Origin: Chloroflexota bacterium
Lineage (GTDB): Bacteria; Chloroflexota; Anaerolineae; Anaerolineales; Villigracilaceae
Length of the DNA stretch: 64,000 nt
Direction: 5' to 3'
Assembly (NCBI GenBank): GCA_024434165.1
Contig: QMIW01000034.1
Location: forward strand, 1-64,000
Position 1 is the stretch's first letter. Each line of letters opens with the position of its first letter. The translations under genes and the position numbers were made by a program. The notes under the pieces were generated by a model that was given only the letters and a program-made list of their open reading frames with translations, did not search any database and was not told the DNA's origin. Below are positions 7,840 through 16,195 of this stretch, piece by piece.

Positions 7840-8559
7840 ATGAACGATTGGCTGTACCATATTCTTGCTTTTGGGCTGCATGCCTGTCTTTGGGGTGGGG
7901 ATGTGACGGGGGAGGAACGCCTGCCCAAACGCGGACCGGCGGTGTTGGTCGCCAACCATCTTGGGGCATGGGGACCGATTGCAGCCGTCTCCAGCATGCC
8001 GCGCAGGTTGTATCCCTGGGTGATCGCAGACATGATGGACGCCAAACGCGCCCCGGACTACCTGCGCCTTGATTTTGTGGAACGCCAACTCCACCTGAAG
8101 AAACCGTTGAGTTCGTGGATTGCAAACGCCATTTCGAAACTCTCCGTCCCGCTGTTGACCGGCGCCGGGTGCATCCCGGTGCATTCCAACTTCGAAGAGA
8201 TGCTAATTCCCTTCCACCAAAGCGTTAACCGGCTGGTTCAGGGCGGGTTCATCCTGATCTTCCCCGAAGACCCCGCCCAGCCGCTGAACCCGGTATATCA
8301 AATGTCCCCGTTCAAAAAGGGATTTGTGCGTTTGGGAGAGTTTTACTTCCAACGCACGGGCAGGGCGCTGACATTTTATCCGCTGGCAGTGCATCGCCGG
8401 CGCCGTGAAGTACAGGTCGGCGCTCCGGTGACGCACAACCCCCGCGCCAACCCGGTCGGCGAAAGGCTGCGCGTCAAACACACGCTCGAACGCATGATTC
8501 ATGAAATGCTGGAGGGTACGAACCGGGATGTTTATCTTCATGTTCCCGCGCCGCGGTAG
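7840..8559 (+). CDS. PlsC-like 1-acyl-glycerol-3-phosphate acyltransferase family protein
   Basis: The likely start is the ATG at 7840, with GGAG six bases upstream; an in-frame ATG at 7828 has no ribosome site. The protein (239 residues) carries the acyltransferase block I-like segment VLVANHLGAWGPI and a block III-like FPEDPAQP. These correspond to the catalytic NH-x4-D and the glycerophosphate-binding FPEG motifs. Odd point: the aspartate of NH-x4-D appears to be glycine here, and FPEG is FPED. It may therefore be a divergent acyltransferase, or may use another substrate. One weakly hydrophobic N-terminal segment suggests peripheral membrane binding. It stands between leuS and lutA with no operon partner. 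Confidence 0.7.
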   Translation: MNDWLYHILAFGLHACLWGGDVTGEERLPKRGPAVLVANHLGAWGPIAAVSSMPRRLYPWVIADMMDAKRAPDYLRLDFVERQLHLKKPLSSWIANAISKLSVPLLTGAGCIPVHSNFEEMLIPFHQSVNRLVQGGFILIFPEDPAQPLNPVYQMSPFKKGFVRLGEFYFQRTGRALTFYPLAVHRRRREVQVGAPVTHNPRANPVGERLRVKHTLERMIHEMLEGTNRDVYLHVPAPR

Positions 8560-8591
8560 CAGGGCGCAAGCGGGGGATTTTCCATCGGGCG

Positions 8592-8597
8592 TATAAT
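8592..8597 (+). promoter_or_regulatory. -10 box of a leaderless lutA transcript
   Basis: TATAAT ends six bases before the lutA ATG, so transcription should begin at or next to the start codon. No Shine-Dalgarno sequence is present. Confidence 0.65.
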
Positions 8598-8603
8598 GGA
8601 TTT

Positions 8604-9329
8604 ATGCCCACCGTTCAACTTTTCATTACCTGTCTGATCGATTCCTTCTTCCCGAAAACCGGCGAAGCCGTTGTGGAGATTCTCCAGCACCTCGGCGTGG
8701 ACGTGGAGTTCGCGCCCGACCAGACCTGCTGCGGACAGCCGCAGTTCAATGCAGGCTTGCGCACGGACGCGCGCGCGATTGCGGAACACACCATCAGGGT
8801 ATTTGAAAAAACCAACGGGGAGATTGTCACGCCTTCGGGGTCGTGCGCCCATCATTTCAGGCACAACTACAAAGAGTTATTCGAAGGCGATCCGCTTTGG
8901 TATCCGCGCGCGGAGGCACTGGGCAGGCGCGTGTTCGAGTTCACGGAATACCTCGTGGACAGGCTGGGCGTTACCGATGTGGGCGCAAAATGGGATGGTG
9001 CGCTCGCCTATCATCCCTCCTGCCATACCCTGCGCGGCATCAACGTGGACAGGCAGCCGCGCATGCTGTTGGAGCATGTGCAGGGCGCAGCGCTGGCAGC
9101 ATTACCCAACGAACACGAATGCTGCGGTTTTGGGGGCGTTCTGTCTGTGGAACACCCCGAACTCTCGGCGGAGTGGCTGAAGCGCAAGATCAGCAGCCTG
9201 GAAGCCGCCCGGTCGCCCAGTCTGGTGGTGACCGATGCGGGATGTCTCATGCACATCGCAGGCGGGCTTCATCGTCTTGGAAAAAGCCCGCGAGTCATCC
9301 ACATCGCAGACGTGTTGAATCACAGATGA
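8604..9329 (+). CDS. lutA: LutA-type (Fe-S) oxidoreductase, lactate utilisation
   Basis: A 241-residue protein with two cysteine-rich CCG domains: TCCGQPQFN near residue 35 and HECCGFGGV near residue 175. These bind an iron-sulfur cluster in LutA/GlcF/HdrB proteins. LutA works with LutB and LutC to oxidise L-lactate to pyruvate in the cytoplasm. The partner genes lie nearby as a lutB-lutC fusion at 12016-14064, but a permease gene on the opposite strand separates them. The start is supported by a TATAAT six bases upstream. Its stop abuts the convergent permease stop at 9330 without a visible terminator. Confidence 0.88.
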   Translation: MPTVQLFITCLIDSFFPKTGEAVVEILQHLGVDVEFAPDQTCCGQPQFNAGLRTDARAIAEHTIRVFEKTNGEIVTPSGSCAHHFRHNYKELFEGDPLWYPRAEALGRRVFEFTEYLVDRLGVTDVGAKWDGALAYHPSCHTLRGINVDRQPRMLLEHVQGAALAALPNEHECCGFGGVLSVEHPELSAEWLKRKISSLEAARSPSLVVTDAGCLMHIAGGLHRLGKSPRVIHIADVLNHR

Positions 9330-11969
9330 TCAATGCTCGCGCAGGCGGGGGTTGAAGATGCGGTCGAGCGCAAACCCCAACAGGGCAAAGCCGAGACCCG
9401 TGACGAGCAGGAAAGCCAGCGGTTCGAGCACCCAGTGATAGTGACCGTTGATGAGCGCGTTGTTATCGTAGGCATCGCGCAGGATCTTTCCCCAGGTGGG
9501 CAGGCTCGGGTCGCCCAGACCCATCAACGCCAGCGATGTTTCGATGAAGACATATCCCGGAACGAGCGTCACCATCTGCGGGATGAGCGTGGGCAGGATG
9601 CGCGGCACGAGGTAACGGAAGATGATGCGCCAGCTGCCCGCGCCGTATGATTGCGCCGCTTCGATGTATGGCAGTTCCCTGAATTGCAGGAAGATGGCGC
9701 GGTAGTTTTTGATGGCGCTCCCGAAGATGCTCAGCAAAATGGTTACGCCAAGGATCAGCCAGATGCTGCGCGAATAGAACACCGCCACCATGACAAGGAC
9801 GGGCAGGAGCGGCAGGATCATGTTCACTTCCGTCAGGCGTTGGACGAGCGCATCCACCCAGCCGCCAAACCAGGTGCCGATGGCGGCAATGATCATGGTG
9901 ATGATGGTGGTGGCGGTGACTGCCAGCAGACCGAACAACAGCGCAATCGGCATCCCCCACAGGAGCGGAAGACCGAGGTCGCGCCGGCGCATGTCGGTGC
10001 CCGCCCAGCCGTGCACCTGTCCCTGCAGAATGGTGCGTATTTCCACATCGGCGTTCGGCTCGAAATGGACGACCTCCACCAGCAATTGATATGCGCCCAA
10101 ATTCGGCGCCGGGTTCTCAAGGTTGCCGTCGCTGAACAAAATCCGTTCGGGGTGCAGGGAGCCGAACTTCCTCTGCATCTTCTTATCCTGCGCCAGGTAA
10201 TAGGAGGTTTTCTTCTCCACGATGAAACTGGTCAGGGGCGTTTCTTTGCCGTCCGGGGCGATCAGGGTGAGCGATACAAACGACGGCTTGGATTCAAAAA
10301 CCGGAAACGCCACAACCAGCAGGTCCTGCGGGAAGCCGCCGGGCGAGTTGTAATGGATGAAGAACCGCATCTCCTCCCGGCGCATGCCTTGTTCGCTTGA
10401 GACGGTTTTTTCCTCCGCGCCGCCGTTCCGGCTGTCGAGGACAATCGTCTCGGGCAGGTCGTCTCTGCGGAAGAAGTTGATCCACGCCGGGGGCACCAAC
10501 TGCGGGTTTTCAGACCAGTCATAATCCTGTCCGCGCCAGATGCGGATGGACGCCTCGGACGAGGTGGTGGCTGAAATGTAGATCGAAATCGAGACAAGCA
10601 AAACGATGATCAGCAATCCCGCCACCGCAGACGGATAACTTGCGATCTCACGCATTGTTCTCACGAAGGCGCGCAAACTCTCCCGTATGTTCTCTCTCCA
10701 ATGGCGCAGGGAACGCGGCAGGTCCGGTTTGATGCGCGCGCGGGGCGCTTTCTCGACCCGGCCGGTCCGCGCAAAATTCCTGAGCGCCGCGCGAATCCCC
10801 CCGCCCTTTCGAACATCCCGCGCCCTGCCGGTAAAGTCAATTTTCACCCGGGGGTCCACCAGGGCATAGGCGATGTCCAAAAGCAATACGGTCAACGCCA
10901 GCAGGTAGGCGTAGATGATGGTAAACCCGACGATTACGGGCGTATCGAACAGGTGAATCGAGTTGAAGAATACAAGCCCCATGCCGGGCCAGTCGAAGAC
11001 CAGTTCCAGCAAGACCGAGCCCGACCAGCTGCCGATGAGCAGAAAGGCAAAACTTGTCAGCAAACTCGGCAGGGCGGGACGCAGCAGGTAACGCTGTTCC
11101 ACCACGCGGTTTGGCAGGCCGCGCGCGTACGCCATCTCCACATAATCGTCATGGGAATAGATGAGGAAGAAAGTGCGCCAGGCATACATGCTTTGAAAAA
11201 AACCGCTGAGAAAGATGGCGCTGACCGGCAGAATCATGTGCCGGAGGATGGTGAGGGCATAGCCGTATTCCTTCGTCTCGGCGGGATCGGTGCCGTACAT
11301 GCCGCCGTAAGGGAGCAGGCGCAGCTGCACGGCAAAGATGAGAATCAGGAAAATGCCGTAGAACCACGGCGGTGCGGAGGAGATGGGCGAAAGCGTGATG
11401 AAGACCTTATCGAGCAGGCTCCCGGGTCTGCGGCTGACGATCAACGCCGCCCACACGCTGCCCATGAAAAGAAGCACGTTGGCGGTGGCGAACAACAGCA
11501 AAGTGCGCGGCAGGTTGTCGAGGATAATATCCCTGACCAGGCTGCTGTCGTTGCCGTAGCGCAGGCTGACAAAGATGCGCGACTCGCCGAGGTTGAGCGT
11601 CAGCCCGTTTTTGAGCCAGCGCAGGGAACGCAGCAAAAAGGGCTGGGTCAGCCCTTCTGCTTCGTACATTGCCTGGCGCGTCTCGTCAATGATCCTTAAC
11701 TTTTCATCCGGGGGCACGTCCTTCAACCAACCCTCTTTGGTCATGAGCGTCAAATTCTCCTCGATCAGCCCCTTCATGATCTCGTCCACATATCCGCCCA
11801 TGTTGGCGATCAGGATGGTGATGTAAACCGCAATGGCTGCCGTGAGGAAAAGCGAAAAGCCTCTTGTCAGGGTGTATCTCAAAACACGGACGATGTTGCT
11901 TTGCCGGAGGGGGCGCGGTGTTGGCATTTCGTAGCTGGTTTCGGCGGTATATGTTGGCTCCTGAGACAT
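9330..11969 (-). CDS. fused DppB-DppC-type ABC transporter permease
   Basis: An 879-residue integral membrane protein containing two binding-protein-dependent permease domains of the oligopeptide/nickel class in one chain. The N-terminal half (about residues 60-370) is DppB-like, with the EAA-type loop YARGLPNRVVEQRYLL. The C-terminal half (about 440-879) is DppC-like, with EAAQSYGAGSWRIIFRY. Between the halves lies a first helix and then a large soluble segment (about residues 475-670). These permeases are normally two genes of about 300 residues each. The start is ATG 11969, preceded by TATAAT six bases away. No solute-binding protein or ATPase genes are adjacent, so substrate and partners are unknown. 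Confidence 0.85.
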   Translation of the reverse strand: MSQEPTYTAETSYEMPTPRPLRQSNIVRVLRYTLTRGFSLFLTAAIAVYITILIANMGGYVDEIMKGLIEENLTLMTKEGWLKDVPPDEKLRIIDETRQAMYEAEGLTQPFLLRSLRWLKNGLTLNLGESRIFVSLRYGNDSSLVRDIILDNLPRTLLLFATANVLLFMGSVWAALIVSRRPGSLLDKVFITLSPISSAPPWFYGIFLILIFAVQLRLLPYGGMYGTDPAETKEYGYALTILRHMILPVSAIFLSGFFQSMYAWRTFFLIYSHDDYVEMAYARGLPNRVVEQRYLLRPALPSLLTSFAFLLIGSWSGSVLLELVFDWPGMGLVFFNSIHLFDTPVIVGFTIIYAYLLALTVLLLDIAYALVDPRVKIDFTGRARDVRKGGGIRAALRNFARTGRVEKAPRARIKPDLPRSLRHWRENIRESLRAFVRTMREIASYPSAVAGLLIIVLLVSISIYISATTSSEASIRIWRGQDYDWSENPQLVPPAWINFFRRDDLPETIVLDSRNGGAEEKTVSSEQGMRREEMRFFIHYNSPGGFPQDLLVVAFPVFESKPSFVSLTLIAPDGKETPLTSFIVEKKTSYYLAQDKKMQRKFGSLHPERILFSDGNLENPAPNLGAYQLLVEVVHFEPNADVEIRTILQGQVHGWAGTDMRRRDLGLPLLWGMPIALLFGLLAVTATTIITMIIAAIGTWFGGWVDALVQRLTEVNMILPLLPVLVMVAVFYSRSIWLILGVTILLSIFGSAIKNYRAIFLQFRELPYIEAAQSYGAGSWRIIFRYLVPRILPTLIPQMVTLVPGYVFIETSLALMGLGDPSLPTWGKILRDAYDNNALINGHYHWVLEPLAFLLVTGLGFALLGFALDRIFNPRLREH

Positions 11970-11973
11970 ACAC

Positions 11974-11987
11974 GTATTATATAATAC
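11974..11987. promoter_or_regulatory. perfect palindrome in the divergent permease/lutBC promoter
   Basis: GTATTATATAATAC is a perfect 14-base palindrome between two divergent start codons, and contains the TATAAT used by the permease gene. It may be an operator or simply back-to-back -10 elements. Confidence 0.45.
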
Positions 11988-12015
11988 CTGGCGGAGGCAC
12001 AACCCAGGAATTAAA

Positions 12016-14064
12016 ATGAATCCACTCCGTCGAAGAATCCGCCAGTCCATTGCCAACGAGACCCTTCAACTCGCGCTGGATAACAACACCGAACGCCGTT
12101 TGAAAGGACGCGCCGCCGCTTTCGAATCCATCCCCGACTGGCGCGAACGGCGCCAGCGCGCACACCGCATCCGCGCCAAGGTGATCGAGCGGCTCGATGA
12201 TTACCTCGATCAATTCATCGCCAACGCCAAAAACAACGGCATCGTCGTCCATCATGCGAAGGATGCGGAAGAGGCGATTGGCATCGTGTTGGGGATCGCA
12301 AAAAACTTAACTCAAAGTACACCAAGTAAAAAAGAAGATTCCTTCGCGACCCTTTTTGACCTTCGTGGTGAAAAGGTTTTGATCGCCAAATCCAAGAGCA
12401 TGGTGTCGGAAGAAATCGGGTTGAACCACGCACTGGAAAAAGAAGGCATCCGCGTCGTCGAGACCGACCTCGGCGAATACATCGTCCAATTGCGGCGCGA
12501 GCGGCCCAGTCACATCATCACGCCCGCCGCGCATCTCACCCGCCAGCAGGTGGGGCAGCTCTTCCACGAAAAGCTTGGCATCCCCTACACCGAAGATATT
12601 CCCACGCTCACCGCCACCGCCCGCAAAGTTCTGCGCGAAGTTTTCCTCGCCGCCGACATCGGCTTGAGCGGGGTCAACTTCGGCGTGGCGGAAACGGGCG
12701 CGCTGTGCATCGTCACCAACGAAGGCAACGGGCGCATGGTCACCACCCTGCCCAAAATCCACATCGCGCTGATGGGCATGGAACGCCTCGTCCCCACCCT
12801 CGACGACCTCGCGCTCATGCTTTCCCTTCTGCCGCGTTCCGCCACCGGACAAAAACTCACCGTCTACACCCAGTTGCTGCACAAGCCGCTGCCCGGTCAA
12901 ACACGCCACCTCATCCTTCTCGACAACGGACGTTCGCGCCTGCGAAGTTCCCCACTCAAGGAAAGCCTGTATTGCATTCGATGCGGCGCATGTCTCAACG
13001 CCTGTCCCGTCTTTCGTGAACTCGGCGGGCACGCTTACATCGGGCGCGACCTTTCCATCGCGCCGTATCCGGGTCCCATCGGCTCGGTCGTCTCGCCGGG
13101 CTTGTTCGGAGAAAATTACGACCACCTCGCGCAAGCCTCATCCCTGTGCGGCGCGTGCAAGGAAGCCTGCCCGGTGGATATTGATTTACCGAAGCTGTTG
13201 ACGAGGGTTCGGGCGGGGCAATACCCCTCTCCCGCTGGGAGAGGGGGCAGGGGTGAGGGAGCGGGACTTTCACCTGTCACCAAGATCGGTTTGCGGATTT
13301 TCACCCGCCTCGCGACTCACCCAAAGTTGTTTGCCCTCGCCCAAACCTTCGCCTCGCTGACGTCTCATCTCCTCTCCCCCCGCTCCGGGTGGATGCGCCT
13401 GCCCGCGTTCACGGGCTGGGGGTACAGCAAGGATTTGCCGCGTTTTTCGGGGAAGACATTTCGAAGCCGTTGGAAGGGGAGGCGTGTTGAGAATGAGGTG
13501 AGATTGCATACGGGTAAACAGGTAGACACGTATACAGGTGAACAAGCAGGAGCAGATGCAGGTAAACAGGTCGAGCGGGATGCCGCGCCTGCTTCGCTTG
13601 TTTCCATGTTCGCGTCTGAACTCGGCGCGCTCTCCGGCAGCGTTTATCAGACAAACGACCCAACCCAATCCATCATCGAATTTCTGGCGTCGCGCAATAT
13701 CGGGAAAATCCATTTACAGCCAAACATCCTCGACGAAGGTCTCCTGCGCCGGGCGGGCATTGACTTCACCCATGAGCCGGATCCGGGGCTCACCGTCGGG
13801 GTGACGAAGGCTTGGGTCGGGCTGGCAGATACCGGGTCCGTGCTGGAGGCGGATGAGGAATTACCCGGTTCGCTGCTGCCGGAAATCCACATCGCGGTTT
13901 TGAAATCCAAAGATATTCTCCCCTCGCTGCCGGATGCCATGCCCCTGGTGAAGGGAAAAAATGCCGTCTTTGTCACCGGTCCTTCGCGCACGGCGGACAT
14001 CGAGATGACGCTCACCATCGGCGTGCACGGACCGAGAGAACTGCACGTTTTTCTTGTGCAATGA
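12016..14064 (+). CDS. lutB: LutB-LutC fusion, lactate utilisation Fe-S protein
   Basis: A 682-residue protein. The N-terminal LUD domain (about 60-310) includes ETGALCIVTNEGNGRMVTT. Two 4Fe-4S cysteine sets follow, CIRCGACLNACP near residue 320 and CGACKEACP near 378. The C-terminal third (about 525-682) looks like LutC, with KAWVGLADTGSVLEADEEL and ending HGPRELHVFLVQ. LutB is usually near 475 residues and LutC near 240, so this is a fusion. With LutA it should oxidise lactate. The start ATG has AGGA upstream. Two repeat patches enter the linker in frame: a palindromic GAGAGGG repeat at residues 403-415 and an ACAGGT-type word repeat at about 497-520. It is separated from lutA by the permease gene. 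Confidence 0.9.
   Translation: MNPLRRRIRQSIANETLQLALDNNTERRLKGRAAAFESIPDWRERRQRAHRIRAKVIERLDDYLDQFIANAKNNGIVVHHAKDAEEAIGIVLGIAKNLTQSTPSKKEDSFATLFDLRGEKVLIAKSKSMVSEEIGLNHALEKEGIRVVETDLGEYIVQLRRERPSHIITPAAHLTRQQVGQLFHEKLGIPYTEDIPTLTATARKVLREVFLAADIGLSGVNFGVAETGALCIVTNEGNGRMVTTLPKIHIALMGMERLVPTLDDLALMLSLLPRSATGQKLTVYTQLLHKPLPGQTRHLILLDNGRSRLRSSPLKESLYCIRCGACLNACPVFRELGGHAYIGRDLSIAPYPGPIGSVVSPGLFGENYDHLAQASSLCGACKEACPVDIDLPKLLTRVRAGQYPSPAGRGGRGEGAGLSPVTKIGLRIFTRLATHPKLFALAQTFASLTSHLLSPRSGWMRLPAFTGWGYSKDLPRFSGKTFRSRWKGRRVENEVRLHTGKQVDTYTGEQAGADAGKQVERDAAPASLVSMFASELGALSGSVYQTNDPTQSIIEFLASRNIGKIHLQPNILDEGLLRRAGIDFTHEPDPGLTVGVTKAWVGLADTGSVLEADEELPGSLLPEIHIAVLKSKDILPSLPDAMPLVKGKNAVFVTGPSRTADIEMTLTIGVHGPRELHVFLVQ
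13224..13260. repeat. palindromic CCTCTCCC/GGGAGAGG repeat inside lutBC
   Basis: CCCCTCTCCCGCTGGGAGAG plus GGGGCAGGGGTGAGGG inserts in frame as GQYPSPAGRGGRGEG. The same family occurs at 29931-30158, 31814-31896, 45458-45531 and 46759-46831. Confidence 0.8.
13505..13575. repeat. ACAGGT word repeat inside lutBC
   Basis: Words such as GGTAAACAGGTAGACACG and GGTGAACAAGCAGG recur, giving a Gly-Lys/Glu-Gln rich linker (TGKQVDTYTGEQAGADAGKQ). It lies between the Fe-S and LutC parts. Confidence 0.6.
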
Positions 14065-14065
14065 A

Positions 14066-14117
14066 GTACCGCAAGATAAATCTTGCGACGGATTGCGCGA
14101 ATTGAATTTCGGGGTAC
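14066..14117. repeat. REP/BIME-like double palindrome after lutBC
   Basis: GTACCGCAAGATAAATCTTGCG is split as GTAC plus CGCAAGAT-aa-ATCTTGCG. A second, weaker palindrome CGCGAATT-ga-ATTTCGGGGTAC follows in inverse orientation. The same two-part layout is seen at 21853-21906 and 28383-28437. Confidence 0.75.
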
Positions 14118-14163
14118 GAAGTTTGACGATTCAAAACCAGAGTGATAGAATACGCCCGCATTT

Positions 14164-14236
14164 GCCCCCATCGTCTAGCGGCCCAGGACGGAGCCCTCTC
14201 AAGGCTCAAACCGGAGTTCGAGTCTCCGTGGGGGCA
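14164..14236 (+). tRNA. tRNA-Glu (anticodon CTC)
   Basis: A complete 73-nt cloverleaf. The acceptor GCCCCCA pairs with TGGGGGC, the D-stem is GTCT/GGAC, the anticodon stem GAGCC/GGCTC with loop CTCTCAA (CTC at 14198-14200), and the T-stem CGGAG/CTCCG. The discriminator is A. It reads GAG codons. It is followed by repeated copies of its own 3' half. Confidence 0.95.
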
Positions 14237-14394
14237 CTCGCTCACTCGCGTAAGCCCCACTCATACCATCGAGGTACGCGAGGCTCAAACCGGAGTTCGA
14301 GTCTCCGTGGGGGCACTCGCTCACTCGCGTAAGCCCCACTCATACCATCGAGGTACGCGAGGCTCAAACCGGGATTCGAATTCCCGTGGGGGCA
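14202..14394 (+). repeat. 79-bp tandem repeat carrying the 3' half of tRNA-Glu
   Basis: The segment beginning AGGCTCAAACCGGAGTTCG starts at 14202 (inside the real tRNA), again at 14281 and again at 14360, a period of exactly 79 bp. Units 1 and 2 are identical over the compared bases. Unit 3 keeps the tRNA end but has altered T-stem bases on both sides (CGGGA/TCCCG), so pairing is preserved. The repeated tRNA halves lack the 5' half and cannot fold as full tRNAs. Confidence 0.9.
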
Positions 14395-14403
14395 CACTTA
14401 ATG

Positions 14404-14435
14404 ACAGTCACCTTTTGGGTGGCTGTTGTTTTTTG
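14404..14435 (+). terminator. intrinsic terminator after tRNA-Glu array
   Basis: ACAGTCACC pairs with GGTGGCTGT (one T-G pair) around TTTTG, followed by TGTTTTTTG. Confidence 0.85.
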
Positions 14436-14444
14436 AGGAGAAAC

Positions 14445-15356
14445 ATGGCGCAAAAATCACGCGGATACATGATCGCACTCATCGCCACCGTGCTTTGGTC
14501 AACCACGGGACCGTTCATCAGTTATTTGAGCAAAACCTATTCCCTGCCTTCGCTGGTGCTTGCCTTTTGGCGGGATTTGTTCGTTGCCATCGGCATGACA
14601 GCCGGTCTGTTGATCTTCAGCCGTTCGCGTTTTTCATTGGGGCGCAGCCATTGGGGATTTTTGATTTTGTACGGACTCACGCTGGCGGTCTTCAACTCGA
14701 TGTGGACGTTTTCGGTTCAATTTAACGGGGCGGCGGTTGCCACGGTGCTGGCATTTTCTTCCCCTGCAATGACTGCCGTGTTGAGCCGCCTCGTTTTCCG
14801 GGAGACCTTCAGCAAGGTCAAAATCGTTTCGATTGCCTTGAGTTTCGTCGGCACAATTCTGGTTTCCGGCGCGCACGACCCCGCAGCATGGAAACTCAAC
14901 CCGGCAGGCATCGTCTTCGGCTTGCTGACCGGGCTGTTCTTTGCTGTGTACAACCTCGAAGGCAAAGCCGCCGCGGATAGACGGATCGATTCATGGACGG
15001 CGCTCCTGTACAGTTTTGCCTCCGCCACATTCTTCTTGTTCCTCTTCAACATCGGCAACGACCTGTTCATCACGCAAAAGCCCCCGCTTTCGGATATGCT
15101 CTGGCTTGGAAATTCGATGATGGGATGGGGCGTGTTGTTTTTCCTCGGTGTCGCGCCCACACTGGGCGGCTTCGGGCTGTACACCCTGAGTATGCGTTTC
15201 CTTTCGCCAACGGCGGCAAACTTAATCGCCACGCTGGAGCCGGTCTTTACGGCGATCTGGGCGTATTTATTTCTCAGTGAAATGATGAGCGGGGTTCAAC
15301 TGGGCGGGAGTTTGTTGTTATTGTTCGGCGTGATTCTGCTGCGGTTCAGCGATTGA
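14445..15356 (+). CDS. EamA/DMT-family transporter
   Basis: A 303-residue inner-membrane protein with ten predicted helices in two EamA repeats. The first starts at YMIALIATVLWSTTGP and the second at LNPAGIVFGLLTGLFFAVYN; the end carries the typical PVFTAIWAYLFLSE. DMT transporters export amino acids or other small metabolites; the substrate cannot be read from the sequence. The ATG at 14445 follows a good ribosome site (GAGGAG). It may be read through from the tRNA region only if the preceding terminator leaks. It ends convergent with and overlapping coaX by 11 bases. Confidence 0.9.
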   Translation: MAQKSRGYMIALIATVLWSTTGPFISYLSKTYSLPSLVLAFWRDLFVAIGMTAGLLIFSRSRFSLGRSHWGFLILYGLTLAVFNSMWTFSVQFNGAAVATVLAFSSPAMTAVLSRLVFRETFSKVKIVSIALSFVGTILVSGAHDPAAWKLNPAGIVFGLLTGLFFAVYNLEGKAAADRRIDSWTALLYSFASATFFLFLFNIGNDLFITQKPPLSDMLWLGNSMMGWGVLFFLGVAPTLGGFGLYTLSMRFLSPTAANLIATLEPVFTAIWAYLFLSEMMSGVQLGGSLLLLFGVILLRFSD

Positions 15357-16110
15357 GTTCCCAGATCAACCGCAGCCCTTCGAGCGTGAGCCAGGGAGCG
15401 ATGACATCAATCACCTTTGTCTCTTTGGCGACCACCTCCGCCAGCCCGCCGGTGGCGACGACTTTCATGTCATTGCCGAGTTCGGCGCGGAAGCGGGATA
15501 CCATCCCTTCGACCATACTCACGTAACCGAACAACAGCCCCGACTGCATTGCATGGACGGTGTTGCGTCCGATGACGGAGGGCGGAACTTGCAGGTCAAT
15601 GCGCGGAAGTTTTGCCGCGCGGGTGTAAAGCGCTTCGGCGGCAAGGTTGATGCCGGCGGTGATCGCGCCGCCGAGATAGTCGCCGTCCCGGGTCAGGGCG
15701 TTGAAGGTGGTCGCGGTGCCGAAATCCACCACACAGGCGGGACCGCCATAGAGTTTCATCACCGCCACCGCATCACACACGCGGTCTGCGCCGACGGCTT
15801 TGGGGTCTTCGTAGCGGATCTTGATGCCGGTCTTGACGCCCGCATCCACCACCAGCGGTTCCTGTTTGAGATATTCGCGGCAGGCTTGGATGACGCGCCC
15901 GGTCAGCGGCGGGACGACCGAGGCGAGCGAAACGCCGTTGATGTCCTTGATCGTTTTCCCCGCGTTTTGCAGCAAACCCAGGAACTGCAAGCCGTATTCA
16001 TCGGGCATGCGGTTGTGATCGGTGGCAAGACGCCAGTGCGCGCCGAGTTTTTCGCCTTCGTACAAGCCGAGGGTGAGGTTGGTGTTGCCAACGTCAACGG
16101 TAAGGAGCAT
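15346..16110 (-). CDS. coaX: type III pantothenate kinase
   Basis: The first step of coenzyme A synthesis: phosphorylation of pantothenate by ATP. The 254-residue length is normal for CoaX. The ASKHA phosphate-1 motif LLTVDVGNTNLTLG is at the N-terminus. The segment AVGADRVCDAVA and the phosphate-2 stretch CVVDFGTATTFNAL hold the conserved aspartates and threonines, followed by LGGAITAGI. The gene is convergent with the EamA transporter. A weak GAGAAAA stretch precedes the ATG. No other CoA genes are nearby. Confidence 0.95.
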   Translation of the reverse strand: MLLTVDVGNTNLTLGLYEGEKLGAHWRLATDHNRMPDEYGLQFLGLLQNAGKTIKDINGVSLASVVPPLTGRVIQACREYLKQEPLVVDAGVKTGIKIRYEDPKAVGADRVCDAVAVMKLYGGPACVVDFGTATTFNALTRDGDYLGGAITAGINLAAEALYTRAAKLPRIDLQVPPSVIGRNTVHAMQSGLLFGYVSMVEGMVSRFRAELGNDMKVVATGGLAEVVAKETKVIDVIAPWLTLEGLRLIWELNR

Positions 16111-16195
16111 GGATTTTTTTCTCGATTCGTTTCAATGATTCTACCATGCAGGGCTATGGCGTTGGTTTTCCAAATCCGACGTTTGAGAACGCCGC

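Noticed and set aside
14202-14394. CRISPR-like periodicity
   Set aside because: The 79-bp unit is itself a tRNA half plus flank, with only three copies and no variable spacers.
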